Assembly (NCBI GenBank): GCA_030762935.1
Contig: CM060899.1
Coordinates: forward strand, 66,142,501 to 66,206,500
DNA: 64,000 nt
Direction of reading: 5' to 3'
From: Hymenopus coronatus
Taxonomy: Eukaryota; Arthropoda; Insecta; Mantodea; Hymenopodidae
Position 1 is the first letter of the stretch, and every line of letters starts with the position of its first letter. Positions 9,657 through 21,225 of this stretch are shown in pieces. Both the position numbers and the translations under genes were made by a program. The notes beneath the pieces are model-generated. The model did not search any database. It saw only the letters and a program-made list of their open reading frames with translations, and was not told the origin of the DNA.

Positions 9657-10245
9657 AATAGTTTTGTTACAATATTATAGACAGCCTAGGAACATATGAT
9701 ATACCAATATATGTTTGTCTATCATGTACATTTCACATGCACGTCTTGTTGCATGTGTTTTATGCTCGTTGAATATTATAGCCATTATGTATGCTAAGTG
9801 TTAGCGAGAAAAGCCCTCGACTGGATAAACTGTCCGTCGATGAACGTGTAGTTCATGGAAAACGCGCCCATTACGGCATTGGCTCTTTTCGTTCCTTTGT
9901 GTTTAAAAATAAACTCCTCTCCACTTTGACCAGAGCCCCTCATTGTGATTACGTGGACGCCGAAACGAGAATAATACCCAACTCTGTTTCTTCCATCAAG
10001 CCATCCATCCGACGCCATGTGAAGTACAATTTTCATGTGAAAACAACCCATTTAACAGGAAAATGTATGAAGATATTTACATCTGAGTGACTTTTAGACA
10101 GGTCGGTGTCCATAACCCACGTTTGCTGAAGTGCCTAGCTTTGCTATTTCATGGTATAGGGGAAAATTAAAATATTAAAACATAAAATTCGAGATTTGCT
10201 TTAAAAAAATAACAATTTATTTTAAATAAGCCTATTCGTCCATCT
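9657..10245. other. Unique DNA with overlapping open frames on both strands
   Basis: A locally GC-richer segment at about 9790-10090 is open on the plus strand (99 codons) and on the minus strand (9794-10051, 85 codons, with HVITMRGSGQSGEEFIFKHK). I recognise neither product. It could be a decayed transposon or an exon, and splice signals are not decisive. Confidence 0.25.
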
Positions 10246-10315
10246 ACTTCATGCTAATAGAGATAAACATTAGCAAAAAATGTTCTTATTACTTAGTTCT
10301 TTATAAGTAAAAAAT
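10246..10315 (+). repeat. Rep-A fragment
   Basis: CTACTTCATGCTAATAGAGA through TTAGTTCTTTATAAGTA matches the Rep-A 5' third. It breaks off where the next copy begins. Confidence 0.55.
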
Positions 10316-10925
10316 CTTACGTGTTACACTCACATGACTTTCTCTAGCTGTTCTACAAACCACTTACATAAGATCATTCTTCTTTCTGCATCTTGGTAAT
10401 CAAGGTACTCATTAGCACAATGTTCTTATTACTTAGTTCTTTATAAGTAGGAAGAAAATAGGGGAATACACTAGGCTGAAACGATAGTCAAATGTTTTAA
10501 AAGCTGTCGTTATGCGATTGTCATTACAAATCGCTTCTTTTCTTGGCCAGGAGTAGAAGCTAAAGGAGCTAAATATCTTTAATATACAATATTTTAATAA
10601 AAATCGTTAGAGCCATTTTTAAGAAGATCAAAATTTTCGCAAAAAGTTCCATGTAAAGGGAAGTTTGGGGTAGGGAAAATTTTCTCAAAATCTTTGTGTC
10701 GCATCCCTGGAAGATACTAAACTGAAATACCAAGTTTGGTATTTTAGCTAATATTCGTTTTTGAGTTTTAGACACACGGACAGACACACGTACCTTTTTC
10801 TGAAAATGCTTTTTATGGATACAGGGGGTCCTAAAACATGTATTTCCGGTGAAATTTCGGTATCGAATTTTGGGTGGAATACAATACTACTATGTAAATT
10901 CTACATGCAGGGCCAGAGAAAGTAA
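10316..10925 (+). mobile_element. Rep-A (A3), internally deleted
   Basis: It starts ATCTTACGTGTTACACTCAC, keeps the first 240 bp, then jumps at about 10563 to the AATATCTTTAATATAC block. It continues to a decayed 3' end, GGGCCAGAGAAAGT. Roughly 250 bp of the middle is missing. Confidence 0.75.
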
Positions 10926-11046
10926 AAAGAAATAAGAGAATACACAGTCAAATGTTTTAAAATGTGCTTGCTATGGGATTGAACTCCGTTTCTTTGCCTA
11001 TTCAGGAGTGGACAAGTTCCTGTATGAGAAAAGTATAAGTATTTTA
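10926..11046 (+). repeat. Rep-A fragment between two copies
   Basis: GTCAAATGTTTTAAAATGTG and GAGAAAAGTATAAGT match the second quarter of the A4 type. It is flanked on both sides by other Rep-A copies. Confidence 0.6.
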
Positions 11047-11846
11047 AAAAAATCTGATGTGTTCCATTCACATGACTTTCTCTAGATCTCTGCAAGAGAA
11101 TATTATTAAAAGGCTTATGCTTATATTTAATTCATGCTAATCGAGAAAAAATTAGCAGAAATAGTCTATTACTTGCTTCCTTGTAAGCAGAAACAAAATA
11201 AGGGAGTACCATAGGTTAAAGTGAAAGCCAAAAGCTGGTTGCTATGTGACTGATGTTCCTTTGTTTGTAGGGACAGGAGTTGACAAATTCCTGTATGAGA
11301 AAGGTATATGCTTTCTAAAGCTGAAGCCAATAACAAGAAATATTTAAAAAGCGACCAACTGCACGAAAAAAAATGTATAACACAAATTCTGTGTTTTAGC
11401 GTGCTCTACATTTTTGTGCGGTAAGTTTTTGTCCATCTCTTACGGTTTAGCGATTATGCAGAGTTCCGTAAATTTCATCCAGAGTAAAATAGTCTTCAGA
11501 GGCTATTTCCAGAAAATTCAAAATATACATTTTATTTGTCACGTAAATGTTTTCAGTATACGATATTTTAATCAACATCGATAGAGGAATTTTTAATAAG
11601 ATCAAAATATTTGAAAAAAGCTCTAGTAGTTTAGTATTCAATGATGTTTTCGTTTTTGAGCTAACTTGTTCAAAGATACATATACATACGCACACACAGA
11701 AGAACCTTTTTCTTAAAATTCTTTTTTTGGATTCAGGGGGACCCAAAACATATATTTCCGGTGAAATCTCGGTATCAAACTTTTGGACGGATTACAATAC
11801 CTTCTCTATACACTTGTACATACTACGTGTAGAGAAAGTAAAAAAG
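11047..11846 (+). mobile_element. Rep-A, nearly complete
   Basis: It starts TCTGATGTGTTCCATTCACA after seven As. A deletion removes the G-rich block around 11625. It ends with a slightly shortened hairpin and GTAGAGAAAGT at 11838. Confidence 0.85.
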
Positions 11847-12125
11847 AAGATTTAGTGTAACAGATACGTTTAAACCAGTTAATAGGAACACTGTACCAAA
11901 ATATATTGCTAGTATGCATCATTGCTTTTCAAAGGATGCTTGGGTAAGGAGCTAGATATCGTTGAACGGATGCAGAAGGTAAAGGCACTGGACGGACGAA
12001 TTAGCATTGAAGTGCATGGACCTAAACAGCGTCAATATATCTGCTAGCTTGAGTCTGTTTCTTGACCTGTGAAATACTGAGGAAGAACGATAATAGCTAT
12101 TTATGGTACAAGAGTTACAAGTGCA
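11847..12125. other. Unique DNA, no supported gene
   Basis: No repeat family or reading frame of note. Confidence 0.5.
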
Positions 12126-12558
12126 TGAATATTACGGAATTTCGCATATCTGCTAAATCGTAAGAGATGGACAAAAACTTACCGCACAAAAAATGTAGAG
12201 CACGTTAAAACACACAATTTGTGTAATAAACATTTTTGTGGAGCTGATCGTTTTTTAGATATTCCTTGTTTTTGGTTTCAGCTTTGAGAAACTTATATTT
12301 TTCTCATGCAGGAGTTTTTCAACTCGAGTCCATACAAATAAAAGAACTTCGGTCACATAGCAACCAGCTTTTAACTGTCACTTTAACCTTTGTTACGCCC
12401 TTATTTCGCTTCTACTTACAAGGAAGCAAGTTATATGACTATTTCTGATATTTTTTTCTCCATTAGCATGAAGTAAATACAAGCATAAGCTTTTTAACAA
12501 TAATTTGATACAGAGATGTAGGGAAAGTCATGTGAATGGAACACATCAGATTTTTTCA
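12126..12558 (-). mobile_element. Rep-A, hairpin half missing
   Basis: It begins at the GCTAAATCGTAAGAGATGGA block and ends with the reverse complement of the 5' terminus (GTCATGTGAATGGAACACAT). Confidence 0.8.
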
Positions 12559-13207
12559 ACAAAAAATTGTAACAAATTATTGCTACCAACCTTATTCTTC
12601 TATCCACTTCATGCTAATGGAGAAAAAATTAGCAGAAACGGTTTTTTACTTAGTTCCTTGTAAGTAGAAGCGAAATAAGTGAATACACTAGGCTAAACCG
12701 ACAGTCAAATGTTTTAAAATGTGGTTGCTATGGGATTGAAACCCGTTTCTTTGTGTAGCCACGAGTTGTTAAGTTCCCATATAAAAAAAAATGTCAGTTT
12801 TAAAACTGAAATCAATAACAAGGAACACCTCGAAAACGGTCAACTCCACAAAAAATAATGCATATAACAAAAATTGTGTTATAATGAGAGATAGAGTTTT
12901 TGTGTAGTAACATTTTGTCTATCCATGTAGAATATTTTACCAGTGGGGCAGAATAAAATCATGCAGAATAAAGAAGTATTCAGAGGCATTTTATTTGTCA
13001 TGTAAATATTTTAAATACAAGAGATTTTAATCAAACCAATATTTTCGAAATTGTTTTCATGTAAAGGGTAGTTGGGGTTGGGGGGATTTTCTTGAAAATC
13101 TTTGTGTCGTATCCTTAGAAGATAGGTGTTTAAGGGACTTTCCATTTTTGAGCTATGCTGCCCACAGACGCAAATACACACATAGACAGGATCTTTTTCT
13201 AAAAAGC
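12559..13207 (+). mobile_element. Rep-A (A4), truncated before the hairpin
   Basis: It follows immediately after the minus copy, so the two meet 5' end to 5' end. It runs to CAGGATCTTTTTCTAAAAAG and stops where another fragment starts. Confidence 0.75.
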
Positions 13208-13484
13208 CGATGTTTTCCTTTTAAGTGACTTTCTCTACATCTCTGTAACATGCTAATTAGATAAACATTAACAGAAATTCTTTCTTTTAAGTAGAAGAGA
13301 TATAAGGGTACAAACTAGGCTAAAACGATAGTTACAGCTTTTAAAAGCTGGTTGCCAATGAGGAGGAAATCTGTTTTTTTTGTTTTTGTTTTTTGCATTG
13401 CCAGTAATTGGTAAGTTCCCTATGAGAAACATGTTTAAGTGTTTTAAAACTGAAACCTATTACAAGGAATATTTCTCCACGCAA
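13208..13484 (+). mobile_element. Rep-A fragment, 5' third
   Basis: GTGACTTTCTCTACATCTCT through CCTATTACAAGGAATATTTC. Truncated. Confidence 0.65.
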
Positions 13485-13572
13485 TGAAACGGTTTTCAAT
13501 CCCATAACAACCACATTTTAAAACATTTGACTGTCGGTTTAGCCTATTGTATTCCCTTATTTCCTTTCTACT
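13485..13572 (-). mobile_element. Rep-A, first part of a copy split by a retrotransposon
   Basis: CAACCACATTTTAAAACATT to CTACTTATAAG. The copy resumes at 14095 with ACTAAGTAATTAG, matching the uninterrupted order in other copies. Confidence 0.7.
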
Positions 13573-14094
13573 TATAAGAAATTATTGAATGAATGAATAT
13601 GTGTATTTATTGACATAAGAATATCATATATTGATTAAAACAACAACAAGGAATTAAAAGAGTAAACACGAAAATAAAAAGACAAAAGTAATACACAATA
13701 AAAAGGAATATTAAAAAACAACAAAGAATTAAGATAGTAAGCATGAAAATAAAAAGATAAGATATTTAAATACAGCAATTTAATTTACAGCACATGTACC
13801 CTCTTATAATAGATAAATGCACTTAAAAGAAATATATACACATAATATATACGCAATATCTAAAACGATAACAAAACAATGACGTAAGCATGACATCAAA
13901 TATATGTAAGTAAAGCATTGTAGTCACTTTTGTTTAGTTGTTCTTATCCCTCCCCCCTCTTCTCTATTGGCAGCCTTCTCAGATCTCAGCTGTCTTGCCT
14001 TAAGTATAAATTTACCTAGCCCGTCCACGTCTTCCGTGCCTGCCAGTAGCGTCCAACATGCTTCTAGCTCTACATTCGTGGTTTATAAAAAACT
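13573..14094 (-). mobile_element. 5'-truncated non-LTR retrotransposon inserted in Rep-A
   Basis: This is a 520-bp insertion into a minus Rep-A copy. On the minus strand it reads from about 14090 through a peptide, ACWTLLAGTEDVDGLGKFIL, followed by KARQLRSEKAANREEGGG and a stop near 13929. This resembles the C-terminal tail of a LINE-type ORF2. A 3' UTR of about 350 bp follows, ending in a short TTCATTCATTC tail at about 13573-13585. The bases TTATAAGAA and TTATAAAAA at the two edges could be a 9-bp target duplication with one mismatch. 5' truncation with a simple-repeat tail is typical of the Jockey/RTE/CR1 lineages, but the clade cannot be fixed from so little. Confidence 0.6.
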
Positions 14095-14225
14095 AAGTAA
14101 TTAGATCGTTTCTGCTAGTTTGTATCTCAATTATCATGAAGTAGATAGAAGAATAAGCTTATTAACAATAAGCTGTTACAGAGATGTAGAGAAAGTCATG
14201 TGATAGGAACATATAAGATTTTTTA
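14095..14225 (-). mobile_element. Rep-A, second part of the split copy
   Basis: It resumes after the LINE insertion and ends in GTCATGTGATAGGAACATAT. Confidence 0.75.
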
Positions 14226-14409
14226 AGATTACCTTCTCATATTAAATACCAGATGTAGACATCCCTTTATGCGTTAAAAGGCTTGCAGAACTCAACGGAG
14301 CTAATTCAAGCAAAAACCGACTTACTTGAAAAGCCCCGTTGAGTTGTGCAACTCTTAATTCAGGAAGGGATACCGGCACACGTCAGATACGGGACAGTTG
14401 TGCCACCTG
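14226..14409. other. Unique DNA with an inverted repeat
   Basis: CTCAACGG at about 14292 and CCGTTGAG at about 14336 form an 8-bp stem around a loop of roughly 36 bases. Function unknown. Confidence 0.35.
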
Positions 14410-14575
14410 GTAGGACACACACACACATATCCGCGCAGACTTCATTCTAAAAGTGCTTTTTTTGGTCACGGGGACTCTAAAACGCGTATTTACACTGAAG
14501 TCTCGGTATCCAATTTTTAGCTGGAGTGGAATACGTTCCCTATCTACTTACAATTTACTAACTAGAGAAAGTTAA
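14410..14575 (+). mobile_element. Rep-A 3'-terminal fragment
   Basis: It runs from the CA tract through CTAAAACGCGTATTTACACT to ACTAGAGAAAGT. The terminal hairpin is degenerate. Confidence 0.65.
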
Positions 14576-14914
14576 ATGGCTTTCGTTGACAATAGTCTAA
14601 ATGGAATGTTGCTTATAAACAATAAACAGAAAAACATTTTTCTATCATGTAAATGTTGATATTTTACAAATAAACAGTGGGAAAAGCATTTTATTTATAA
14701 TGTTTGCTGTAAAGGCGATTTAGATGATGGCGTAAGCAAAGGGCTAACTCCATCTGCAATATGGTTATTACGGAAATTGCAAGATGTATAATTAATACCG
14801 AAATATAATTAAACCCTTATTTAAGCTTGTTTGTTTAAATACATACATATAATGAGGAACTCTCCATCCATATGTCCATAGATATGAAATCACTAAGTTT
14901 TACTTAATCTACAT
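14576..14914. other. Unique AT-rich DNA
   Basis: No repeat family, reading frame or regulatory motif of note. Confidence 0.5.
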
Positions 14915-15011
14915 CAAAGATTCCATACCGAGATTTCACCGCAAATACACGTTTTAGGGTCTCCTGTATTCAAAAATCAATCGAAAGTCGGAAAAAAGCC
15001 AAACTTGGTAT
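14915..15011 (-). repeat. Rep-A hairpin-proximal fragment
   Basis: ATACCGAGATTTCACCGCAA through AAACTTGGTATTTATTT. The CA tract is deleted. Confidence 0.6.
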
Positions 15012-15882
15012 TTATTTCCTTCTCTACACGTACCATGTGCATAGTGTATAGAGAAGGTATTGCACTCCACGAAAAAGTTCGATACCGAGATTTCACCGGA
15101 AATATATGCTTTAGGGTCACCTGTATCCAAAAAAAGTATTTTCAGAAAAAGTTCCGTGTGTGTGTCCGTGAGTCCGTGAACACGATAACTCAAAAACGAA
15201 AAGTCGGTAAAATACCAAAATTGGTATTTAAGTTTAGTATTTTCCAGGGATGCGACACGAAGATTTTGAGAAAAATCCCCCAACCCCAAACTACCCTTTA
15301 CATGGAACTTTTTTCGAAGATTTTGATTTTCTAAAATATGACTAACGATTTTGATTAAAATATCGTACATTAAAGATATTTACCTGATATATAAAATGTA
15401 TATCTTGAATTTTCTGGGAATAGCCTCTGAAGGCTACTTTATTTTCAGTGAATTTTACGGAATTTATCAATACTGCTTAACCGTAAGAGATGGACAAAAC
15501 TTACCACACAAAAAATGTAGAGCACATTAGAACACACAAGGTATGTTTTATTCATTTTTTTTTTCGTGGGGTTGATCGCTTTTGAGATATTCCTTATTTT
15601 TGTTTTCAGGTTCAAACATCTTAACTTTTCTCATACAGGAATTTGTCAACTCCTGTCCATAGAAACAAAGGAACTTCAGTCACATAGCAACCAGCTTTTG
15701 ACTGTCGCTTTAACCTATGGTACTCCCTTATTTCCCTTCGGCTTACAAGAAAGCAAGTAATAAGACTATTTCTGCTAATTTTTTTCGATTAGCATGAAGA
15801 AAATAGAAGCATAGGGTTTTTAAAAATAATTTGTTGCAGTGATGGAGAAAAAGTCATGTAAATGGAACACATCAGATTTTTT
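15012..15882 (-). mobile_element. Rep-A, near full-length copy
   Basis: The hairpin at about 15022-15052 has core ACCATGTGCATAGT. All blocks are present, and it ends GTCATGTAAATGGAACACAT then CAGATTTTTT. Confidence 0.85.
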
Positions 15883-15889
15883 TAGAGTC

Positions 15890-16473
15890 TTTCAAGGATG
15901 TGACACAAAGATTTTGAGAAAAATCCTCCCACCCAAATTCCGGTTTACAGGGAAAACATTTCGAAAATGCTCGATTTTGATTAACTGACGTGTATTATAT
16001 ATATTCATAACAAATAAGATGAATACCTTGAATTTTCTGAGTGAACTTTTCTGTGTTTTGCATAGCCGATAAACCGTAACAGATAGAGATAAACTTACTA
16101 CTCAATAAGTGCAGATCTCGTTAAAGTACACAATTCAAAAGTATGAATATAAATATATTCATGGAGTTGACCGTTTTCGAGATATTCTTTCCTATTGTTT
16201 TCAGTTTTAAAATAATCTAATGTTTCTCATACGGGAACTTGCCAACTCCTGGCCACGCAACGAAAAGTATTTCATTCCCATAGTAACCACATTTTAAAAC
16301 ATATAGCTGTCAGTTTATCCTAGTGTATTCCCTTATTTCCCTTCTACTTCATAAGGAACTAAATAATAAGGTCCTATCTGTTGATGTCTATTTCATTTAG
16401 CATGATGAAGATGAAAGAATATTTTGCACATGGAATAGCTAGGGCAGCTTATGTGAGTGGAACGCATCATATT
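15890..16473 (-). mobile_element. Rep-A (A4-like), truncated
   Basis: It starts inside the copy at TCTTTCAAGGATGTGACAC and runs to the 5' end GTGAGTGGAACGCATCAT. It is joined head-to-tail with its neighbours. Confidence 0.75.
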
Positions 16474-16639
16474 TTTACTTTCTCTACATGTACTATCTAC
16501 ATAGTGTAAAGAGTAGGTATTGTACTGCACCCAAAATTTCGATACCGAGGTTTCACCGGAAATACATGTTTTCGGTCCCCCTGATTAAAAAAAAAACATT
16601 TCCGGGAAAACGTCCGTATGTGTTTGTGCGTGTGTGTGT

Positions 16640-16678
<39 letters not shown>

Positions 16679-17249
16679 TGTGTGTCTTGCAAGGATGCGA
16701 CATGAAGATTTTCAAGAAAATCACCCACCCCCAATTACCTTTTACATGGAACTTTTTTCGAAAATGTTTATTTTCTCAAAAATGGCTGTAACGACTATTT
16801 TAAAGACTATTTTAATCTGGATGAATTTTAAGGAATATTGCAATACTGCAATACTGCTAAACCGTAACAAAAACTTACCACACAAAACATGTAGAGCACA
16901 TTAAATCACACAGTTAATGTTATTTTCATTTTTTTCGTGGAACTGATTATTTTTAGATATTCCTTGTTTTTGGTTTTAGCTTTAAAAAGCTTATACTTTT
17001 CTTATGAGTTTGTCAATTCCTGTCAGTGCAAACAAAAGAACTTCCGTCACATAGCAACCAACTTTTGACTATCACTTTAACCTCTGGTACTTCCTTATTT
17101 CGCTTCTACTTACAAGGAAGCAAGTAATAAGACTATTTTTGCTATTTTTTTCTCGATTAATATGAACTAAAGAGAAGCATAAGATTTTTAACAATAATTT
17201 GTTGCAGGGATGTAGAGAAAGTCACGTGAATGGAACACATAGATTTTCC
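16474..17249 (-). mobile_element. Rep-A with expanded TG tract
   Basis: The terminal hairpin is at about 16483-16520 and the 5' end at GTCACGTGAATGGAACACAT. A long TG tract at 16627-16687 replaces the short one of other copies. A deletion around 16795 removes part of the middle. Confidence 0.8.
16627..16687. repeat. (TG)n microsatellite inside Rep-A
   Basis: About 60 bp of TG dinucleotides interrupted by two TCTG units, at the position where all Rep-A copies carry a shorter TG/CA tract. Confidence 0.9.
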
Positions 17250-17285
17250 GGTTTACATCGTTGAATTATAAAATTAAATTCTTGA

Positions 17286-17520
17286 TGTGGCGGCGCCCTG
17301 ACCGAGTGGTTAGACAGCTCGCCTCCTACCTGGGCGGCCCGAGTTCAATCCCAAGCGCCCACAGGCGGGATTTGTGGTTGGTTTTTTTCGGGTCTTCTGA
17401 TTTCCCCCGCCACTCATTCCACCAATTGCTCCATCCTCACCTTTCCTATAATCCATTTCGCTTGCATTTCGTATCAACCACTTCCTCATGCTCCTGCCTG
17501 GCTACGGGTTAGCCGACTAC
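17286..17520 (+). mobile_element. SINE1 copy, tRNA-derived
   Basis: The head is tRNA-like. CTGACCGAGTGGTTAGACAG is an A-box-like segment typical of Ser/Leu-type tRNAs, and GAGTTCAATCC is a B-box-like segment. The body has the TTTCCCCC and CATTCCACC blocks shared with copies at 44061-44279 and 26400-26580 (minus). No gene is carried. RNA polymerase III transcription would be expected for an active member, which is inference. Confidence 0.7.
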
Positions 17521-17527
17521 GAGAAAA

Positions 17528-18392
17528 ACCTGACGTGTTCCATTCTCATGACTTTCTCTACATCTCTGCAACAAATTATTGTTAAGAAGCTTATTCTTCT
17601 ATCTACTTCATGATACTTGAAAAAAAAAATAACAGAAATAGTCTTATTACTTGCTTCCTTGTAAGTAGAAGCGAAATAAGGGAGTACCATAGGTTAAAGT
17701 GATAGTCAAAAGCTGGTTGTTATGCGACTGAAGTTCCTTTGTTTGTATGGACAGGGGTTGACAAATTCCTGTATAAGAAAAGTATAACTTTTTTTTGAGC
17801 AAACAAATAAAAAGGAATATATAAAAAAAAAAAGATCTACTCCACGAAAACATAAATGTATATAACATAAATTGTGTGCTTTAGGGTGCTCTACATTTTC
17901 AGTTAAATAAGTTTTTGACTATCTCTTAGGTTTTGCCAGTTGTACAGAATTCAATAAAATTCATCCAGAATAAAGTAGTCTTTAGAGGCTATTCCCAGAA
18001 AATTCAAGATATACATTTTATTCATCAAGTAAATATCTTTGATATACGATATTTTAATCAAATCTTTAGAGCCATTTTAGAGAAAATAAAATTTTTCGAA
18101 AAAAGTACCATGTAAAGGGTAGTTGGGTTGGGAGAATTTTCTTGAAAATCTTCGTGTCGCATCTTAAGATACTGAATTTGAATACCAAGTTTTTTATTTA
18201 AGGGACTTTTCGTTTTTGAGCTATGCTGTCCACAGACAGACACACACACCGAACCTTTTTCCAAAAATGTTTTTGTTTTATTTAGGGGGACCCAAAACAT
18301 GTATTTCCGGTGAAACCTCGGTATCAAAATTTTGGGTAGAATGCAATACTTTCTGTATACAGTATGTATATAGTATGTGTAGAGAAAGTACA
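17528..18392 (+). mobile_element. Rep-A, near full-length copy
   Basis: It starts CCTGACGTGTTCCATTCTCA and ends with the hairpin CAGTATGTATATAGTATG and GTAGAGAAAGT. Confidence 0.85.
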
Positions 18393-18774
18393 AATTGTTG
18401 CTGCATATCCGCCTTCAAGAGTGAGAATTTTTTGAGGTGTCCTTATGAAGCACAGGACGATAGAGATAAGTTTTATGAACACTTACCATCTTTAATTTCA
18501 ACAAAAAAGATTAATTTCCTGAAATGTCCTAGAATGTCAGATATCAGAACGTTGTGCCAAGTAATTAAATTTTAATTTCGCCCCGAGCTAAGAAGCATGA
18601 TGAATCGCAGGGTTGCAGCTGTTGAAGGTTTATTTTCCAGAGTCGACAAAGAAAGATGGGACGGTATTTTTTTACCATCAGGAAAATGCTGACTCGACGC
18701 ATTGAAGCGACGCCTAGCGCCGTCTCCCAGGACGGAGGATTTGTCATCTTTGTTTGGAGGTGTCGTATTTTTTC
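18393..18774. other. Unique DNA, partly GC-rich
   Basis: A GC-richer part at about 18640-18760 is open on both strands, but nothing is recognisable. No repeat family was identified. Confidence 0.35.
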
Positions 18775-19008
18775 CCTCACACTTTTCTCAGCTAACGTGA
18801 CGTCTCTTAGAAGACGAAACAGTGGCGCTCTCTGGGAATCATGTGTCTAACTGAATGGACCTTCCACAGCCCTCTATTACTCAAACTGAAGCTGACAGAA
18901 ACGGTCGCTTGTATGTATCCCAAACAACACCACATGACAGATAAAATGTTTATTAATGTATCGCTGCAAAACAGCAGTAAAACAACTCAATTCAAAATAC
19001 TTGATATT
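18775..19008 (+). repeat. Module C, copy 1
   Basis: About 235-250 bp (GACGTCTCTTAGAAGACGAA, TGGACCTTCCACAGCCC, AACGGTCGCTTGTAT) repeated at 19998-20243 and 23495-23745. It is always directly next to the hairpin end of an A2-type Rep-A. This copy lacks the ACATAGCATTAG stretch. Confidence 0.8.
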
Positions 19009-19469
19009 TCTTTATCTACACGTACTATGTACATACTGTACAGAGAAAGTATTGCATTCCACCCAAAAATTAGATACGTAGATTTCACCGGAGCATTTTC
19101 TTTGAGGACATACGAAGCCAAAAGGACTATTTTAACCAAAAATATGTGTGTGTGAGTTTTGTATGAGAGGGGGGGGGCAGCATAGCTCAAAATCGAAAAG
19201 TTCGTTAAGTATCACACCCTTTTAAAATAACTCAAGATTTTAATTAAAATATATATATTAAAGATATTTACATTAGAAATTAAATTCATGTCTTGAATTT
19301 TCTGGGAATAGCTTACAAGGACCTCTTGATTTTGGATGAATTATGCATAACTGTTAAACCGAGGAGATAGACAAAAATGTAGATCTCGTCAAATATACAA
19401 TTTATGTTCTTTACATTTTTGCTGTGGAGGTAACCGTTTCTGAGATAATCCTTGTTATTTTTTTGTAGC
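19009..19469 (-). mobile_element. Rep-A (A2), left part
   Basis: The hairpin near 19016-19050 is followed by the divergent A2 body, including a GGGGGGGG run at about 19170. It is interrupted at about 19470 by SINE2 and resumes at 19701. Confidence 0.7.
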
Positions 19470-19700
19470 TTAGCGTCCTTTAACCTGGTTGATCATATCG
19501 GACGATAAATGAAATTGGTGAAATTATGCTCAAATTATCTCGGTGTCCATGGAGATTAAAGTTACTCGACATTAATCTTCTCAGGATTAGGGAAAACCCC
19601 GAAAAAAACTTATCCGGTTAACTGGCCCTAAGTGGGATTCGAACTCACGACCTGTTGAATGTGAGGCAGACACGCTACCACCACAATACCCAGGCGGACT
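19470..19700 (-). mobile_element. SINE2 copy 1, tRNA-derived
   Basis: On the minus strand the head (19700 downward) reads CTGGGTATTGTGGTGGTAGC, then a B-box-like GAGTTCGAATCCC. The body holds GGGGTTTTCCCTAATCCTGA and a CCAGGTTAAAGGA tail. The same structure is present at 52667-52900. It splits an A2 copy. No clear target duplication was found here. Confidence 0.7.
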
Positions 19701-19992
19701 GAAATACTTTTCTCAGACAGTAATTGTCCGTTTTTCTTTTGTTCTACTCCTGGCCAAGCAAAGAAGTGATTTGCAATGACAATCGAATAGCGATAGATTT
19801 TAAAACATCTGACTATCACTTTAGTATAGCGCATTCCTTTAGTTCCCTTCTCTAATAAGGACTAAGTAATAAGAACATTCTGTTAATTTCTATCTCGACT
19901 AGCATTGTGTAGAAAGGAGAATAATCTTTTGTGACAAGTTTGTTTGTAGAACAGCTAGAGAAAGTCATTCGAGTGTAACACATGAGATCTTT
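19701..19992 (-). mobile_element. Rep-A (A2), right part
   Basis: CTGAAATACTTTTCTCAGAC to GTCATTCGAGTGTAACACAT, the A2 variant of the 5' end. Confidence 0.75.
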
Positions 19993-19997
19993 TTCTT

Positions 19998-20243
19998 CAC
20001 ACTTTTCACAGCTAATGTGACGTCTCTTAGAAGACGAAACAGTGGCGCTCTCTGGGAAACATGTGTCTAACTGAATGGACCTTCCACAGCCCTCTATTAA
20101 TCAAACTGAAGCTGACAGAAACGGTCGCTTGTATATACCCCAAAGAATACCACATGACAGATAAAATGTTTATTAATGCATCGCTGCAAAACAGCAGACA
20201 TAGCATTAGTAAAACAACTCAATTCAAAACACTTGGCATTACT
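19998..20243 (+). repeat. Module C, copy 2
   Basis: Full module including ACAGCAGACATAGCATTAGT. It sits between the end of one A2 copy and the start of the next. Confidence 0.85.
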
Positions 20244-20316
20244 TTCCTTGCATGTACATAGGGTATAGAGAAAATGCTGCACTTCACCCAAAAATTCGAT
20301 TCGGAGATTTCACCGG
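20244..20316 (-). mobile_element. Rep-A (A2) start, interrupted by SINE3
   Basis: GTATAGAGAAAATGCTG and GGAGATTTCACCGGA. The hairpin's left arm is eroded. Confidence 0.65.
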
Positions 20317-20535
20317 AGGTCATCTCCTTAGCGCGGTGGTACCGCGGTTGTTTGCTAAGTGAGAGACCTGGGTGGGGATTTTCCCTCGCTGGGAGACCTG
20401 ATCCGGGGTGCACTGAGCCTCTTGAGGTCCCTGGGGGACCAATTGAGGTGCTATTTGAATGAGAAATAGCGACTCCAGATCCAGAAGACCTCTTATGTCC
20501 CACCCTCCAGCACTGCACCCCTTGTGGATAGTTGT
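20317..20535 (+). mobile_element. SINE3 copy, shortened
   Basis: CTCCTTAGCGCGGTGGTA and GGGAGACCTG...GGGGTGCAC match the complete copy at 42736-43088, with an internal deletion and a decayed B box. It ends in GTTATGTTA like the other copy. Confidence 0.75.
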
Positions 20536-20580
20536 GTCATGATGTTATGTTACGATTGAAAGTGCACCCAACTCTCTTTA
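20536..20580 (-). repeat. Rep-A (A2) fragment
   Basis: GTGCACCCAACTCTCTTTAA continues the A2 copy in which SINE3 sits (compare about 24368). Confidence 0.5.
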
Positions 20581-20585
20581 AATGG

Positions 20586-21225
20586 AAAAACTTTAAAAAA
20601 AATCTGATGTGTTCCATTCACATGACTTTCTCTGCATCCCTGTAACAAATAATTCTTAAAAAGCTTATACTTATTTACTTCATGCTAATCAGAATAAATT
20701 AGCAGAAATATTCTTATTACTTGCTTCCTTGTAAGTAGAAGCGAAACAAGAGAGTACCATAGGTAAAAGTGATAGTCAAAATCTGGTTGTTATGCCACTT
20801 AAGTTCCTCTGTTTGTATGAACAGCAGTTGACCAATTCCTGTATGAGAAAAGTATAAGTTCTTCAAAGCTGAAACGAAAAACAAGGAATGTCTCAAAAAT
20901 GAACAACACGAAAAAAATGTGTATAACATAAAGTATGTGCTTTAACGTGCTCTACATTTTTTGTGTTAAGTTTTTGTCCATTTCTTACGGTTTAGTAGTT
21001 ATGCAAAATTCATCCAGAATAAAGTAGTCTTCAGAGGCTATTCCTAGAAAATTCAAGACATTCATTTTATTTCTCAGGTAAATATCTTTAATATACTAAA
21101 TTTTAATCAAAATCGTTAGAGTCATTTTTGAGAAAATCAAAATTTTCGAAAAAAATGCCATGTAAAGGGTAGTTGGGGGCGGAGGGATTTTCTCAAAATC
21201 TTCGTGTCGCATTCCTGGAAGACAG
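20586..21225 (+). mobile_element. Rep-A, cut off where a mariner begins
   Basis: It starts TCTGATGTGTTCCATTCACA and all blocks are present up to TCGTGTCGCATTCCTGGAAG. The mariner transposase frame then begins without a gap, and the hairpin third is missing. Confidence 0.8.

Noticed and set aside
16488..16904. Valine/cysteine- or His/Thr-rich proteins from TG/CA tracts
   Set aside because: Translations of (TG)n and (CA)n microsatellites on either strand, with no independent support.
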